Positions 8,501 to 19,100 of a DNA stretch of 41,964 nucleotides are shown one piece after another. Each line of letters starts with the position of its first letter. The stretch's first letter is position 1. Source of the DNA: Verrucomicrobiales bacterium (GTDB taxonomy: Bacteria > Verrucomicrobiota > Verrucomicrobiia > Limisphaerales > JAYPXF01). The notes beneath the pieces were generated by a model that saw only the letters and a list, made by a program, of their open reading frames with translations, had not been told where the DNA came from and ran no database searches. The stretch is from assembly GCA_002715965.1 (NCBI GenBank), contig PBAL01000020.1, positions 56,699 through 98,662 of the forward strand, read 5' to 3'. Made by a program: the position numbers and the translations under genes.

Positions 8501-9101
8501 CCGCAGCGCCCTGACCGACGAGGAAAACCCCTTCACCGAGGAAATCAAAGACTCCACTGTTCTCCGGCGCAAAGGCGGCATTCTGATGACCTACCTGGCC
8601 AGCCTTATAGGCCCCCAAGAGCTGGAGAGAATCATTGGCGAATTCCTCACCCAATGGAAATATCGCGACGCCCCATATCCGACCGCCCAGGATTTCCTTG
8701 CTCATCTGAGAAGTCGCCTTCCTGAAGAATACCATCCCCAACTCAGCGACATCTTCGAACACATCACCACCTGGCAACTCGGCGTGGTTGACGCCGAGGC
8801 GGAGCCAACGTCTGACAACCGCTGGAAACTGACCGCGACCATCGAAGCCAAGAAGTTCCGCACCACCGGGTGGGGCGAACGATCAGAAGTCGCCCTGGAA
8901 ACCCCCATCACCATCGCCTCCTTCCGAGGCCGCAACTTTTCCAAAGAAGATCTCATCCATTCCGAACTCAAGACCGACATCCCCGACGGCCGCTCCGAGA
9001 TCACCCTCATCCTCGACGAAAGACCAACCCGCTTCGGCATCGATCCGTATCTCTTACTCCCCGACCGCAACCCACACGACAACGTTCGTCCGGTGAGGTG
9101 A
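5511..9101 (+). CDS. ABC-2 permease fused to a degenerate M1 peptidase domain
   Basis: A 1196-residue protein starting at GTG 5511, with a GAGATGAGG stretch 9-17 nt upstream as ribosome site. Two six-helix ABC-2 permease blocks (~15-275 and ~320-580) are joined by a polar linker with a short repeat (residues 288-299). After the last membrane segment (~563-583) comes an extracytoplasmic M1 aminopeptidase-like region (~620-1190). M1 enzymes need HExxH and a downstream Glu; here the segment is HMMGM (939-943), and the Glu before Gly is A963. Only the first His remains, so zinc catalysis is not expected. Permease-M1 fusions with intact motifs are known in other phyla, where substrates are mostly unknown. 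It pairs with the ATPase just upstream; whether it exports the NRPS/PKS product is inference from position only. Confidence 0.9.
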   Translation: MTQLNAFLAQLRMEWLQQMRRPIIWFCLIAYFALAFFDTVQSGWSATGNIWINGADMILRRALIYSIIGTIAAAAIVSEPMCRDRQSRSQGLVLLAGTNRWVLGGGRFLAAFFVVLLTAMMFVPGVILGSFVSGTPAEQVGPFVPGHYANAFVQYVLPNFLITSALIYAVAARTQSQTAAFSVAIGYLALWILTRMMLGQDILRHDVFTKYALMDPYASIASNEFTCGWTNLEKNTTFPPFAGLLVWNRLLWISVSLGLIALGTLGIPWRLDSRKTRNGSAAVEFNLSDSSDKSDPSDSPIAVATGQATFTTQLGQMIVWELRDIWRTPGVRIMFAFAALTLWWSAASAVTHQFSLPSTDLLVHNAGFYFDKILVLVAIWGAANLMWREQSVGVSELFDVQPTSDGARFLSKTIALVAIVLAFWLVSIGVGLLYQAVHGYYHFELGLYFTDSFIFKAPYYLWLAVLALAMQAVIGRRYIAIGVVLLIYVSETLLDALGWHHPMFRYGRVSFFWYSLMDGYGHFWKAHCWFLLYWTLGATSVWSLGLICFRRGREQRRIAPSRGQATLLLFSVVGFLVAGAHIWRESTVRAQWPPMDSNQQMAQVEKAFASTWRNEPQPRIVALKGELDLYPSERRFRFSGEQTLKNFSDEPIQRLLILGEPGLVIEELDLGVNAKLVAQHEELNAYELELADPIKPGERHVLKFVSSCAPPAGFAVHAPNDDIPEVAAIEVVGNGTSLLNLQLMPAIGYSDRVEHKPAWKRRKLGLETDWRQPSADDVSRPHETDHLAWVEKIDMSIRTDPDQSAWHAGKLLREWTEPDGRRGYQYLLDWPTRGWSVILSGRYREQRFQCDGLPDVIMVHDPEHDHVIIEFATAIHDAMAHFAARYGPPPFESFPMVEQSLHFNGMGVRSGIGFSSEILGWKSDLKVSRGEDLAKMSAHMMGMAWFNDQLIPANTPGAKTIHAGLPYWTAALYLHQRRGPSLDRGLRWQEMMELFRGRSALTDEENPFTEEIKDSTVLRRKGGILMTYLASLIGPQELERIIGEFLTQWKYRDAPYPTAQDFLAHLRSRLPEEYHPQLSDIFEHITTWQLGVVDAEAEPTSDNRWKLTATIEAKKFRTTGWGERSEVALETPITIASFRGRNFSKEDLIHSELKTDIPDGRSEITLILDERPTRFGIDPYLLLPDRNPHDNVRPVR
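6371..6406. repeat. Four 9-nt direct repeats inside the permease linker
   Basis: Four consecutive 9-mers (gtcggattc, gtccgacaa, gtccgatcc, gtccgactc) sit in frame and encode SDSSDKSDPSDS at residues 288-299, between the two permease halves. Similar TCCGAC-type microrepeats are, from general knowledge, scattered in genomes of this group. Here the frame is kept, so the insertion is tolerated as a flexible linker. Confidence 0.7.
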
Positions 9102-9928
9102 TGACGGTCGTTCGTAGCTGAGGGTAAAATGATGTATGACGTTGCTTTCATGGAGATTGGCGAACGGCTGTAGCGTGTATCGCTGGTTCAGCAGGAATTT
9201 TCCTGCCCCTATCTTCCTGCCTCCCCAACTCATCTGTTGCAATGAACTCGTTCGCTTGCGATGTCAGTCGCAGCCCGGTCAGGGCCCGTGCCGGCACGAT
9301 CAAATGGATGAACGCTCAGAGCGACATAGCGACGACAGCTCGTCAGATGATGAACGAAATCCTCACGCGAGCCCTCAAGGAGCAGGGCAAATGCTCGCGC
9401 GAAGACTGGCTGAATCAGTTGGATCGAATCCACGGGAAGACGAGAGGTTGCGCGCCGAGGAAGAAGAGCTCCGCCGGTGCCTTGACGAGCGCGACTTAGT
9501 CACGGGAGTTCCGGGTGATTTGCCCGACTTCATCGGATCGGAGCATGAGGTTTGGTCGGACGGCCACACCGTCCTCAAAGCAACCTTGCCGGGGACTCCG
9601 GGAATATCGCCGGCCGCGTCGAGTCCGTCGATGGCCGTGAGGCGAGTTTGCGGGAGAGCGGAGTCGGCGGTCACTTCGCCGGCGAATTCACCCTGAGCGG
9701 CCAGCGGCTCACTGTATTCGCGATAGAGCTTTGCGACCTGTGCCGTCTTCGTGTCGCCGTGGTGGATCGAGTTCGGTCAGACGCACGCCGGCGGCCGAAA
9801 GGGGAAACGGCAGCGCGCAAGCCGACAGGAAAAGCGCTCGGAATGTCATGACGTGTTTTCTACAGGATTGAGGATGCGATGCACGCATGTTGAGCGGACG
9901 GGAAGGAAATTGAGGGAAGTACAAAAAA

Positions 9929-9957
9929 TGGAGCGAGTGAAGGGACTCGAATCCGCC
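9929..9957 (-). other. Degenerate tRNA-3'-end-like fragment
   Basis: Read on the - strand, the segment ends in ctcgctcca and contains gattcgagtccc, resembling the T-arm, acceptor and CCA of a glycine tRNA. I count about 23 of 29 positions matching a typical tRNA-Gly 3' end. The T-stem does not pair properly and no 5' half is present, so it is not a functional tRNA. It may be a remnant of an integration site or chance. Confidence 0.25.
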
Positions 9958-9995
9958 CCAGACTTTCCACCGGTTCGTGCAAAGACCGGCGTAAC

Positions 9996-10016
9996 CCCGC
10001 CCCTTTTTGGGGCGGG
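9996..10016. terminator. GC-rich perfect hairpin between convergent genes
   Basis: CCCGCCCC and GGGGCGGG form a perfect 8-bp stem with a TTTTT loop. It lies 95 bp beyond the PKS stop (- strand) and about 900 bp after the permease stop. No U-run follows in either direction, so classical intrinsic termination is not supported, but a roadblock or RNA-stabilising role for the PKS transcript end is plausible. A second small stem (CCGGT/ACCGG, 9970-9989) sits next to it. Confidence 0.4.
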
Positions 10017-10111
10017 TCGTGAATGAAAATGGGGGGCAAACGATAACACGATGCGAACGCATTCTCTGTTCAGTCACCCTAAAATGGGACAGATTTCGAG
10101 CCGTTTTGTCG

Positions 10112-13100
10112 TTACTCTTCAAGAAGGTCATTCAACGCCTTCAATTCAGCTTCGATTGCTGATTCGGCGGATTCCTTCGCTACCGGTTTTGATGACTCCG
10201 GGTTGCTCTCCTCGGTGAGGCTTTGATCCGCTAATTTCTGGGGTTTTGCCGCGTGCTTAAATCGCATTTCCATCAGCTTGGCTGCAAGGGCGTTGATGTT
10301 GGGGTTTTGGAAAAGTAGCGTGGGAGAAATTTCGAGATCGAGGTGGCGGGCGAGGCGGTTTTTCAGGTCAACGCTCATCAGGGAGTCGATGCCCATGTCG
10401 AAGAAGCCGGCATTGGGGTCGGGGCGTTCGGTGGCGGGCAGGCCGATGACGCGGCCGAGTTCGTCTTGGATCTTCCCAACCAGAGTGGGGAGGCGTTGTC
10501 CGCTTGGGAGGGCGTTCAGTGCTTTGAACCAATCGCCGGCGTCGATCTGTTCGGCGCTGGGTTGTTTGGATGCGGTTGCGGAATTCGGGCTGTGCAGATT
10601 CTCGAAGAATGGGTCTTCGAGCAGGCCGCGCCTTTTCATGCTGGCCCAATCGATGGGGAGGATGCCGATCTGTGACCAGTCAGGGCGTTGTATGGCTGAA
10701 GAGAGGGCCGCAATGCCGTCCTTGGGATCGATGTGGCCGATGCCTTGTGCGGCGAGAGTCTTTTGGGTTTGTGCGTCGGCGGCCGAGCCGACCTTGCTCC
10801 ATGGGCCCCAGTTCAGGGTTTGGGCCGGGAGGCCCAAGGCGCGGCGATGGTGGGCGAGGGCGTCGAGGTAGGCGTTGGCGGCGACGTGGCTGCCTTGACC
10901 GGGAGAGCCGAGGAGGGATGCGCCCGAGGAGTAGAGTGCGAAGAAGTCCAACGTGAGGTTCTGCGTCAGGTCATGCAGATGCTTTGCTCCGTGGACTTTG
11001 GGGAGCAATACCGGCTCCATTTTGTTCCAGGTAAGTTCGGCGATGGTTGCGTCCGACAAGACTCCGGCCGCATGCACGATACCGCGAAGAGGTGCGGTGG
11101 CTTGGACTTGCTCCAAGGCGTGCTCGACTTGTTGGCGATCGGATACATCGCAACGGATGGGATGCACGCATGCATTGCTGTGCTCGGGAAGTTCGAAGTC
11201 CGTCGTTACGCTGCGGCCGAGCAGAAAGACGTGACGAGCGCCGTTTTGGAGCAGCCACTTGCAGGTCTCGATCCCCAAGCCACCCAGTCCGCCGGTGATG
11301 AGGTAGCTGGCATCCTCGCGAATCGGTACTGATGAATCGGCGAGATTCAGAACCACTTTGCCGATGTGCTTGGACCGTTGGAAATAACGCGCGGCGCGAG
11401 GTGTTTCCTCGATGGGGAACACGGTCTTGGGTAAGGGCGTGTTCGGCGAGAAATCCTTGAAGAGCGAATCTGGAAGATCGGGGGCTCCGCTGGCAATGGC
11501 TTCACTGCGTGCCAGCAGGTCAACGACGTGATATTCGACATCGCCACGCAACTCGGCGACCTGTTCCGCGGTCCAGATGCCGCGCTTGCCTAATTCGATA
11601 AAGCGGCCTTTCGGGGCGAGTGACTGCAGTCCGTGTGAGATGTAGTCGCCAGAGAGCGAGTTCAACACGACGTCCACGCCCTTGCCCTCGGTGAGCTTCT
11701 GAATCTCGTCGGCAAAGTCCAGTTGGCGGCTGTCCATAATGTGCTCGACGCCTATGTCCCTGAGGAATTGCCACTTGCCGCGACTGGCGGTGGCGAAGAC
11801 TTCAGCTCCCAACTTCTTCGCGACTTGGACGGCGGCTATTCCAGTCCCGCCGGCTGCCGCATGGATCAGTAAGCGTTCACCATCCTGAAGTTTGGCCACG
11901 TCGCGCAGGGCGTGTTCGGCAGTAAGATAATTGGCGGGAAGAGTGGTGGCATCGGTTGCGCCATCGCGCTCCCAAACGGTGACCAGCTTCGCTGACACGG
12001 TGACAAACTTCTGGAAGGTGCCGGGAGCCAAAGCGATCACGCGGTCGCCAGTCTGAAATTCATCAACCTGCGAACCGACGCTGACAATCTCGCCGGCGCA
12101 TTCGACACCGAGCCATTCCCGCTCGAAGGGCAACAGTCCGGCGATATCCAGACCGTCGATGAAATTGAATCCGGCCGCGTCCACCCGGATCTCGACTTCG
12201 TTGTCGGCAGGTGGGCGGCGATCCGATTCGACGAGTTCCAACTCGTTCTCACCTTGGCGCCGGATCCTGAACGGTTGCTCTGTGGGTTTCTCCAGTCGCG
12301 GAACGGATTCCGGATGCTCGAGTCGTGCCACCAATCGTTGGCCGTCTCGATAGCTGATGGCGCCGGTCGATCGATTGTGCCTTTCGGACTCGAGAATCTC
12401 GACCTGGGCTTCCGGTGATAGAAACGGATCGAGATCGACCCGGCGGCAACGAAGCTCCGGGTATTCCAGTTCAATGGTGTGGCCCAATCCCCAGACCGCC
12501 GCTTGTTCCGGATGGTGACAATTCGCGCCGATTGCGCCTTTGGTGACGATGGTCAGTTGTGGCCAGGGCGGTCCTTTCTGAATGATCGCCTGAGTGGTTT
12601 GCAGCAGATTCGTCAGTCCGGTTTGAATCTGGCTCTCAAATGTTCCTTCCAGGCTTGTTGCATCAAAGACGACTTCCTCGGGAAGGTCGGCGGCAACGTC
12701 CTTTCGGGCGATGAATACAGCATGAGGTAGGGAATCGTCGGTGACGCTCAGGACTTCAAAATCGTGTTCCTTGAGCGCCTTATGCCACGCGGGCTCGTCC
12801 AGCAAGGGATGGCCTGAACGTAGTTCGTCGTCAAAGGCCCACCAGCCCTTGGTGACCCCAAAGACCATGTCGAGCCACACCATCGGACGCGTGCCTTCGA
12901 TCAGCAGCAGGTAGCCGCCGGGAGTGGTTAGGTCGCGAAGATGGTCGAGGGTCTGGGGCAGGCTCTTGGTGGCGTGCAGGACGTTGGCGGCCACAATGAC
13001 GTCGAATTTGTTTTCACCGAATCCCTGCCCGGCGAGGCCCTGTTCGATGTCGAGCGTTTCGAAGCGCAGGTTGGGATGTTTGCCGAATCGCTCTTTGGCC

Positions 13101-16100
13101 CGATGCACCAGCAATGGCGAAATATCGGTGAACACATACTCGGTCAGGTTCGCGAAGGATGATGCCAAGGCCGTGGTAGTCCCACCAGTGCCGCCACCCA
13201 CTTCGAGGATCCGCAAGGGACGATCAGCGCTGAGTTGCTCGATGGTTCGCAAGGCCTGTGTGTTGAGCAATCGCGCTCCCGGTGACTGTTCGTAGAGCCA
13301 GGTCAGGTCACTGGTGTCGCCACCGGGAAACAGGGCGTCCATGGCGTCCGCTTCGCCGGCCAAGATCTGCGGCATCTGATCGGTGACGCGTTCCAGTATG
13401 ACAAGCTCCTGGGCGAACGTGGATTCAAGCTTCCCTCGCAACTCGTCGGTGGTTTCTGCGGCCGTCGCGTCCAGGTGCGCGAGCATGGCCGCGTGCGTTG
13501 GCAGAACTTTGTCACGATTGATCTCGCTGATGACCTTGGCGGCCAGCGAGGCTGCATGGCGGTCCAGGTCCGGCAGCAGCTTGAGGTGTTCCTGGTTCTC
13601 CGGCTTTGCGAGTTGTTCTGAGAATTGTTTCGCCAGTGAAGACTGCTCCAATGAAATCTCTTTGGTCAGGGGCTCGGATCGCCATTCCAGGGTGTAGAAC
13701 CAGTCCTCGATATTGACCTCTTCCTTGGCGATCAAAGCCTCTCGCCAACTATCATCGACGGGGCGCAATCGGAAGTCGCGCATGGCGACGACTTGTTTGC
13801 CCGATTCATCCAGTAGGACGATATCCGCGCTCAGCCAATCCTCGCCCGTGGTGATTTGAACGTGGCTAGTCCAGGTATCGCCCGGCAGGTTGGGAGAGTA
13901 AAATGTGACCTCTCCGACACCCTCGGGCAGATAGGTTCTGGGTTTTTCGTCATCGATGAACAGCGCCGCTATCGATTGCACGCAGGCATCCAGCACAACA
14001 GGGTCAAAGTGGAAGCCCGTGCTGGTTTGGGTGGCACGACGCAGTTTTGCCGTGACCTGGTTTTCTCCGGTTGCGAGAGATTCGATGATTCGCCAGTGAT
14101 CGCCGTAGGTCACGTCTTGATCGGCCAGGCGTTCGTAGACCGCGGCTGGATTGCATTCCTTCGAGGCGGGCTCGGCCGACTTCGTCGATTCACTTGGAGA
14201 CGTGTCGTAGCTTGCCTGGCTGAGAGTTTGCCATTCGTTGTTCTCGCCCTTTTGCGCGAGTTCGATGCGTTGGGGGTCACTTGCGACGATCAATTGCATG
14301 GGACCGCCACGTTCGCGGAGCGACAGGACCTGGGCGAAACTTACATCCTTGAGCGTCAGCGTCCCGGCCGGTTCGCATTGACGGTAGGCGGCACAGAACA
14401 GCTCAAGAAAACCGACGGCCGGAAAGACGGGTTGATCGAAGACGCGATGCTCCTGCCAAAGCGGATTCTGAAACAGGGAATCCGAGAGTTCGAAGTATCG
14501 ATCGCTGCTGCGGGCCAGTTCCAGTTCACCGGCGAGCAACGGATGTGGCGTTGCCACGGCAATCGTTGCGCGTCGCTCGGGAACGGTGTCGACCCAATGG
14601 CGTCGACGTTGGTACGGGTTGGCGGGCGCCGGCTTGATGGTCGCCGATTCGGAGCGTTCGAGAATGATATGCGCGTTGGTGCCGCTGAAACCGAAGGAGC
14701 TGACGCCGGCGTATTTGGCGTCTGCGTTCCACGGCTCTTGTTCGGCGGTGACACGGAGCGGCATCTGATCCCAGGGAACGTGCGGGCTGGGCGTGTCGAA
14801 GTGCAGGTGTTTCGGCAAGGTCTTGTGCTGCAGGGCGAGCACGACCTTGAGCAGGCCGCCGATACCGGCGGCGGCTTCCATGTGACCGAGATTGGTCTTG
14901 AGCGAACCGATGCGTAGCGGTCGCTCGGCAGAATGACTTTTGCTGAAGACTTCGGCCAAGGCGTTCAGTTCCACGGGGTCGCCGAGTTCCGTTCCCGTGC
15001 CGTGCGCTTCCACATAGTGAACGTCCTTGGCTTCGATGCCGGCTTGCGCGATGGCGTTGCGAATGACGGATTGTTGGGACGGACCGTTGGGTACGGTGAG
15101 GCCTCCGCTGCGCCCATCCTGGTTGATCGCCGATCCGCGAATGATGGCCAGCACATTGTCGCCATCTGCTTCGGCGCCGGACAGCCGTTTCAGGATGATC
15201 GTCCCGCATCCTTCCGAGCGAACAAACCCGTCTGCGGCGGCTGCGAAGGTATGACACTTGCCGGTTGGCGAAAGCATCTGCGCCTGCGAAAAGGTGATGC
15301 TGAGATCCGGGGTCAGGATGCAGTTCACTCCGGCGGCAATGGCGGCTTTGCATTCGCCGGATCGAAGGCTTTGGCAGGCTTGGTGAACCGCGACGAGCGA
15401 CGACGAACAAGCGGTGTCGACCGCGAAGCTCGGTCCTGTGAAGCCAAAGGTGTAAGATAAGCGACCGGCGGCAACGCTGTGCGAGTTGCCGGTGGCCAGA
15501 TAAGCATCGATCTCTTCGCGGGGCCGATCCATCAAACGCCGGGAATAGTCCTGTCCGCTGATGCCGACGAAGACGCCGATGGGCTCACCCGACCAATCCT
15601 CGGGCGTCACTCCCGCATGCGTCATTGCCTCCCAGCTTCCCTCCAACAATAGGCGTTGTTGCGGATCCATGGTCGCGGCTTCCTTCGGGGTGATGCTGAA
15701 AAACGAAGCGTCGAATTGATCGAGATTGTCGAGGAAGCCGCCGACCTTGGTGATGATCTTGCCGGGTTCGCCGGAGGTGTCACTGTGAAAGGCGTCAACG
15801 TCCCAGCGGTCTGCCGGCGCAAGGCCGATCCCATCGCGTCCCTCGGTGAGGAATTCCCAGAACTCGATCGGGTTGTTGACGTCACCGGGAAAGCGGCAAG
15901 ACATGCCGACGATGGCAATCGGTTCGTTGGCTGTCTGCTCGATGGATGCTGGCTTTGCCGAGCGAACTGGCGCGTTGCCGGAGAACAGCTTGTCACTCAG
16001 ATGACCGAGCAATGCGGCTGGGGTCGGATAGTCGAAGATCAGCGTCGTGGGCAGTTCGAATCCGAGATCGCGTTCGAGCTGCGTCTTCAGTTCCAAAGCC

Positions 16101-19100
16101 GTCAACGAGTCGATGCCGAGATCAAAGAATCCTTTTTCGCGGTCGAGTTCACCACTGGCGATTCCCAAGACCTTGCCAATGCGCTTGGTAAGCAGTCGTT
16201 CCAATTCATTGGCATCCGTTACTTTGCTCGACTGCCTGTCTTGAGTGGAAACCGTCGCTGGTGAGGATCGCCTGAATCCGGCGTTCCATCGATCGGCGTC
16301 GAAGCTCGACCAGTCCACGGGCAAGACGGTGATCACGGGCTTGGAACACGCCCACGTCGCATCGAGATGTTGCGCGGCATTCTCGGGATCGATCATGCGA
16401 ATGCCGGGAATCTCGCGCAGGAAGCCGTCCTTCCCGTATTGCACGGCGGATCCGATGCCAGACCAGGGTCCCCATGCGATGCTCAGTCCGGGAAGGCCTT
16501 GGACGGTGCGTTCACGGGCGAGTCCATCGAGGAACGAATTCGCTGCGGCGTGGTTAGCCTGGCCGGGCGCGCCAAACACACCGGCGGCCGAGGAATAGAG
16601 AACGAAATACTCGAGCGGAAGGCCTCGGGTCAGTTCATGAAGATTCCATGCGCCGGTTACCTTGGGACCGAAGGCTTGTTGGATCGACTCGGGCGATTGT
16701 TTTTCAATGAGTCCGTCGGAAAGCGATCCGGCCGCATGAATGACGCCGCGAAGCGCCGTGGGAGAATCGGCCTCGAGATAGGGTTTGAGCGAATCGGCCA
16801 ATTTGGCTTGATCGGTGACGTCCGTCTCGATGATTTCAATCGTTGCGCCGCGACCTCGCAGCCGTTCAACCGCTTGCTTCTGTTCGTCGGTTTGGATGCC
16901 GTTGCGCGAGAGCAGCAACAGGTGGCGCGTGCCGTGATCAATCAGCCAGTTGGCGGTCACGAGTCCCAAGCCGCCCAGACCTCCGGTAATCAGCACGGGC
17001 GAGGCGGTCAGGTCGGTTGCTTTGGCATTTCGCTGAACAACCAGCTTGCCGAGGTGCTGGCCGCTTTGCATTCGGCGGAAGGCTTCGATTGTGTCGTTCC
17101 AGGCGAAGGTCTCGATCTCGCTCGTCGACTCCCACGTGGCTGCATCCGCCAACATTTGTTGCACGGTCTCCGGTTCCTCCCGACACACCGTGCTCAAGTC
17201 GAAGACATGAAGCCCGATGTCGGGCCGGGCAGAGCGCATCTCGTCGGGGTTGCAGCCTTTTCCGATTTCAATCAACCGTCCACCCTGCGCCGTTGCGTCC
17301 AGGCTACGCGCGCGTCCTTCGCCCGGCAGGGTGTTGAGGACGACGTCCACGCCACGATTCTCTGTCGCCTGCAGAATGGCGTCGGCGAATTCACTGGTTC
17401 GTGAGTGATGGATGTCCGTGACGCCGAGTTCTTTCAGCCTCGGCCATTTGTGCGGACTCGCGGTGGCGAAGACGCGGGCGCCGATGGACTGCGCGATGCG
17501 GATGGCGGCTTGGCCAACCCCGCCAGTCGCCGCGTGGATCAGGACGCTTTCGCCTGCCTGCAGCTTTCCGAGCGTCACGAGAGAATGATAGGCGGTGCAG
17601 TAGGCGACCGGGATGGCGGTTGCCTGGGTGGATTCCAGCGCGTCCGTAATCTTTACGGCCAAGGATCGGGTGACCGTCACGGTGTCCGCGAAGCAACCTG
17701 CGCCGATGGCCATGACCCGATCACCGGGCTTGAGGTCTTTCACGGCGGATCCGACTTTGATGACCACGCCCGCGCACTCGCAGCCGAGTTCCGCTGGATC
17801 GGGATACAGACCCATGGCCACGAGGACATCCCGGAAGTTGAGGCCTGCTGCTTCGACTGCGATCAGAACCTCGTCCGGCTTGGGTTGTGATCGAGGATGC
17901 GGTTTCCACTTCAGCTCATCGAGTGAGCCGGGGGATTCAATCACCAAGCGGTTCTCCGGTGGACTTTCCTTCCATGAGGCGACCAGCCGTTGATCGTTGA
18001 AAATCTTGACGCGGAGCGTCTCGGCATCGGCCAGAATTTCACGGCTGATGTTCCCCCAGTCATCACTGGCGACAAGCGTGGCGTGCAGCGCCGGATGCTC
18101 AATTGCGAGCGTCTGCAGCAATCCCCAAACCGCTGCGTGAACGAGTTTATCGCCGGTCGAATGCACGAGCCCCGCGACATACAGGCGATGATCGCGTTTG
18201 GACTTCAGAAAGGACTGAACGTGGTCGAGCAGTTCGGTCGTGATTCGTTCGCAGGCGCCCGGGATGGATTCGTCTTCGGATACTTTCGGGAGAATCAGTT
18301 GGGTGGAGCCGTGTTCCTGTCGTTCGGTAATGCCGGTCGAATGACCTGGCTGTTCCAATTGCTCGGTCGCTTTGAAATCCAATGGCTCTTCGTTCCAGAC
18401 GATTTCGAAATAGGGGGAACGAGTGTCGTCGAATTGTTTGCCGAGCGGCAGCAGCGATAGACCCCGGAGTTCGGCAACGACGTTGTCTTCGTGGTCTTGC
18501 CATTGAACGTTGATGTATTCGCCATCGCGTTTTGCCAGGGCGTATGTTGCCTGGCTCGAATCGCGATGTACGCGAAATTCGGCGACGTGCGCCGGGACCA
18601 CCAAAGAGTCGGATTTCAACAGCGCGCCGGCGACCTGCAGACCGGCATCCCAGAGAGCCGCCGTCTGCTGGATGTCGTTCAACGATCCCCTCGCGGTGTC
18701 TCCGGCCAGTTCGATCTGACTCACCTGCTGGAATTCGCCACTGTAACGCAATCCACGCTTCTCACATCGCGCATAGAAATCACCCGCGTCGATTGTCTCG
18801 CCGTTGCTTGGTGGACTCATCTGCGTGATCGATTGGGGCTGTGCCGTGCACTGTCCGCGACTGAGCTCGCGCCATTCGCCGGCGAGCTTGCCATAGAACT
18901 TGAAATCGAATTCCTCGTTGGCCTGCCCGGTGAAATGCAGTTGGACGGCGACTGCTTGATTCTCCAGCCAAAGCGCATCCTGCAGTTCCGTGTTCCGAAT
19001 TCTCCAATCGCGATCGGCGTCGATTTCGCGCAGCGCGTGATTGATGAGCCAGAGTTGTCCGGTGGCCGGCAAGAGGGCTTTGCCTTGGACGCGATGGCCC

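Larger units (their letters stand above)
9102..10111. other. One-kb gene-poor, decayed region between convergent operons
   Basis: No intact gene is visible. On the + strand (~9300-9600) pieces in two frames suggest a broken gene: NEILTRALKEQGKCSREDWL in one frame, then DLPDFIGSEHEVW and HTVLKATLPG in another, a pattern reminiscent of the EHEVW...KATLPG entry of polyvalent-protein kinase-like domains. On the - strand a signal-peptide-like start at 9849 (MTFRALFLSACALPFPLSAA) runs into a stop; a second frame continues with AQVAKLYREYSEPLAAQGEF. Neither can be joined without frame changes. A tRNA-like fragment and a GC hairpin lie nearer 10 kb and are listed separately. Confidence 0.5.

Noticed and set aside
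9929..9957. A functional tRNA-Gly gene
   Set aside because: Only a 3'-like fragment is present, the T-stem is mispaired, and no anticodon or acceptor 5' strand is found.
9996..10016. GC hairpin as a classical rho-independent terminator
   Set aside because: The stem is strong but no T-run follows on either strand; the five Ts are in the loop. It is kept only as a possible stabilising or roadblock element.
13856..14917. A 353-codon + strand frame inside the PKS gene
   Set aside because: It is the reverse of well-aligned KS2/DH2 sequence and shows no protein family of its own.
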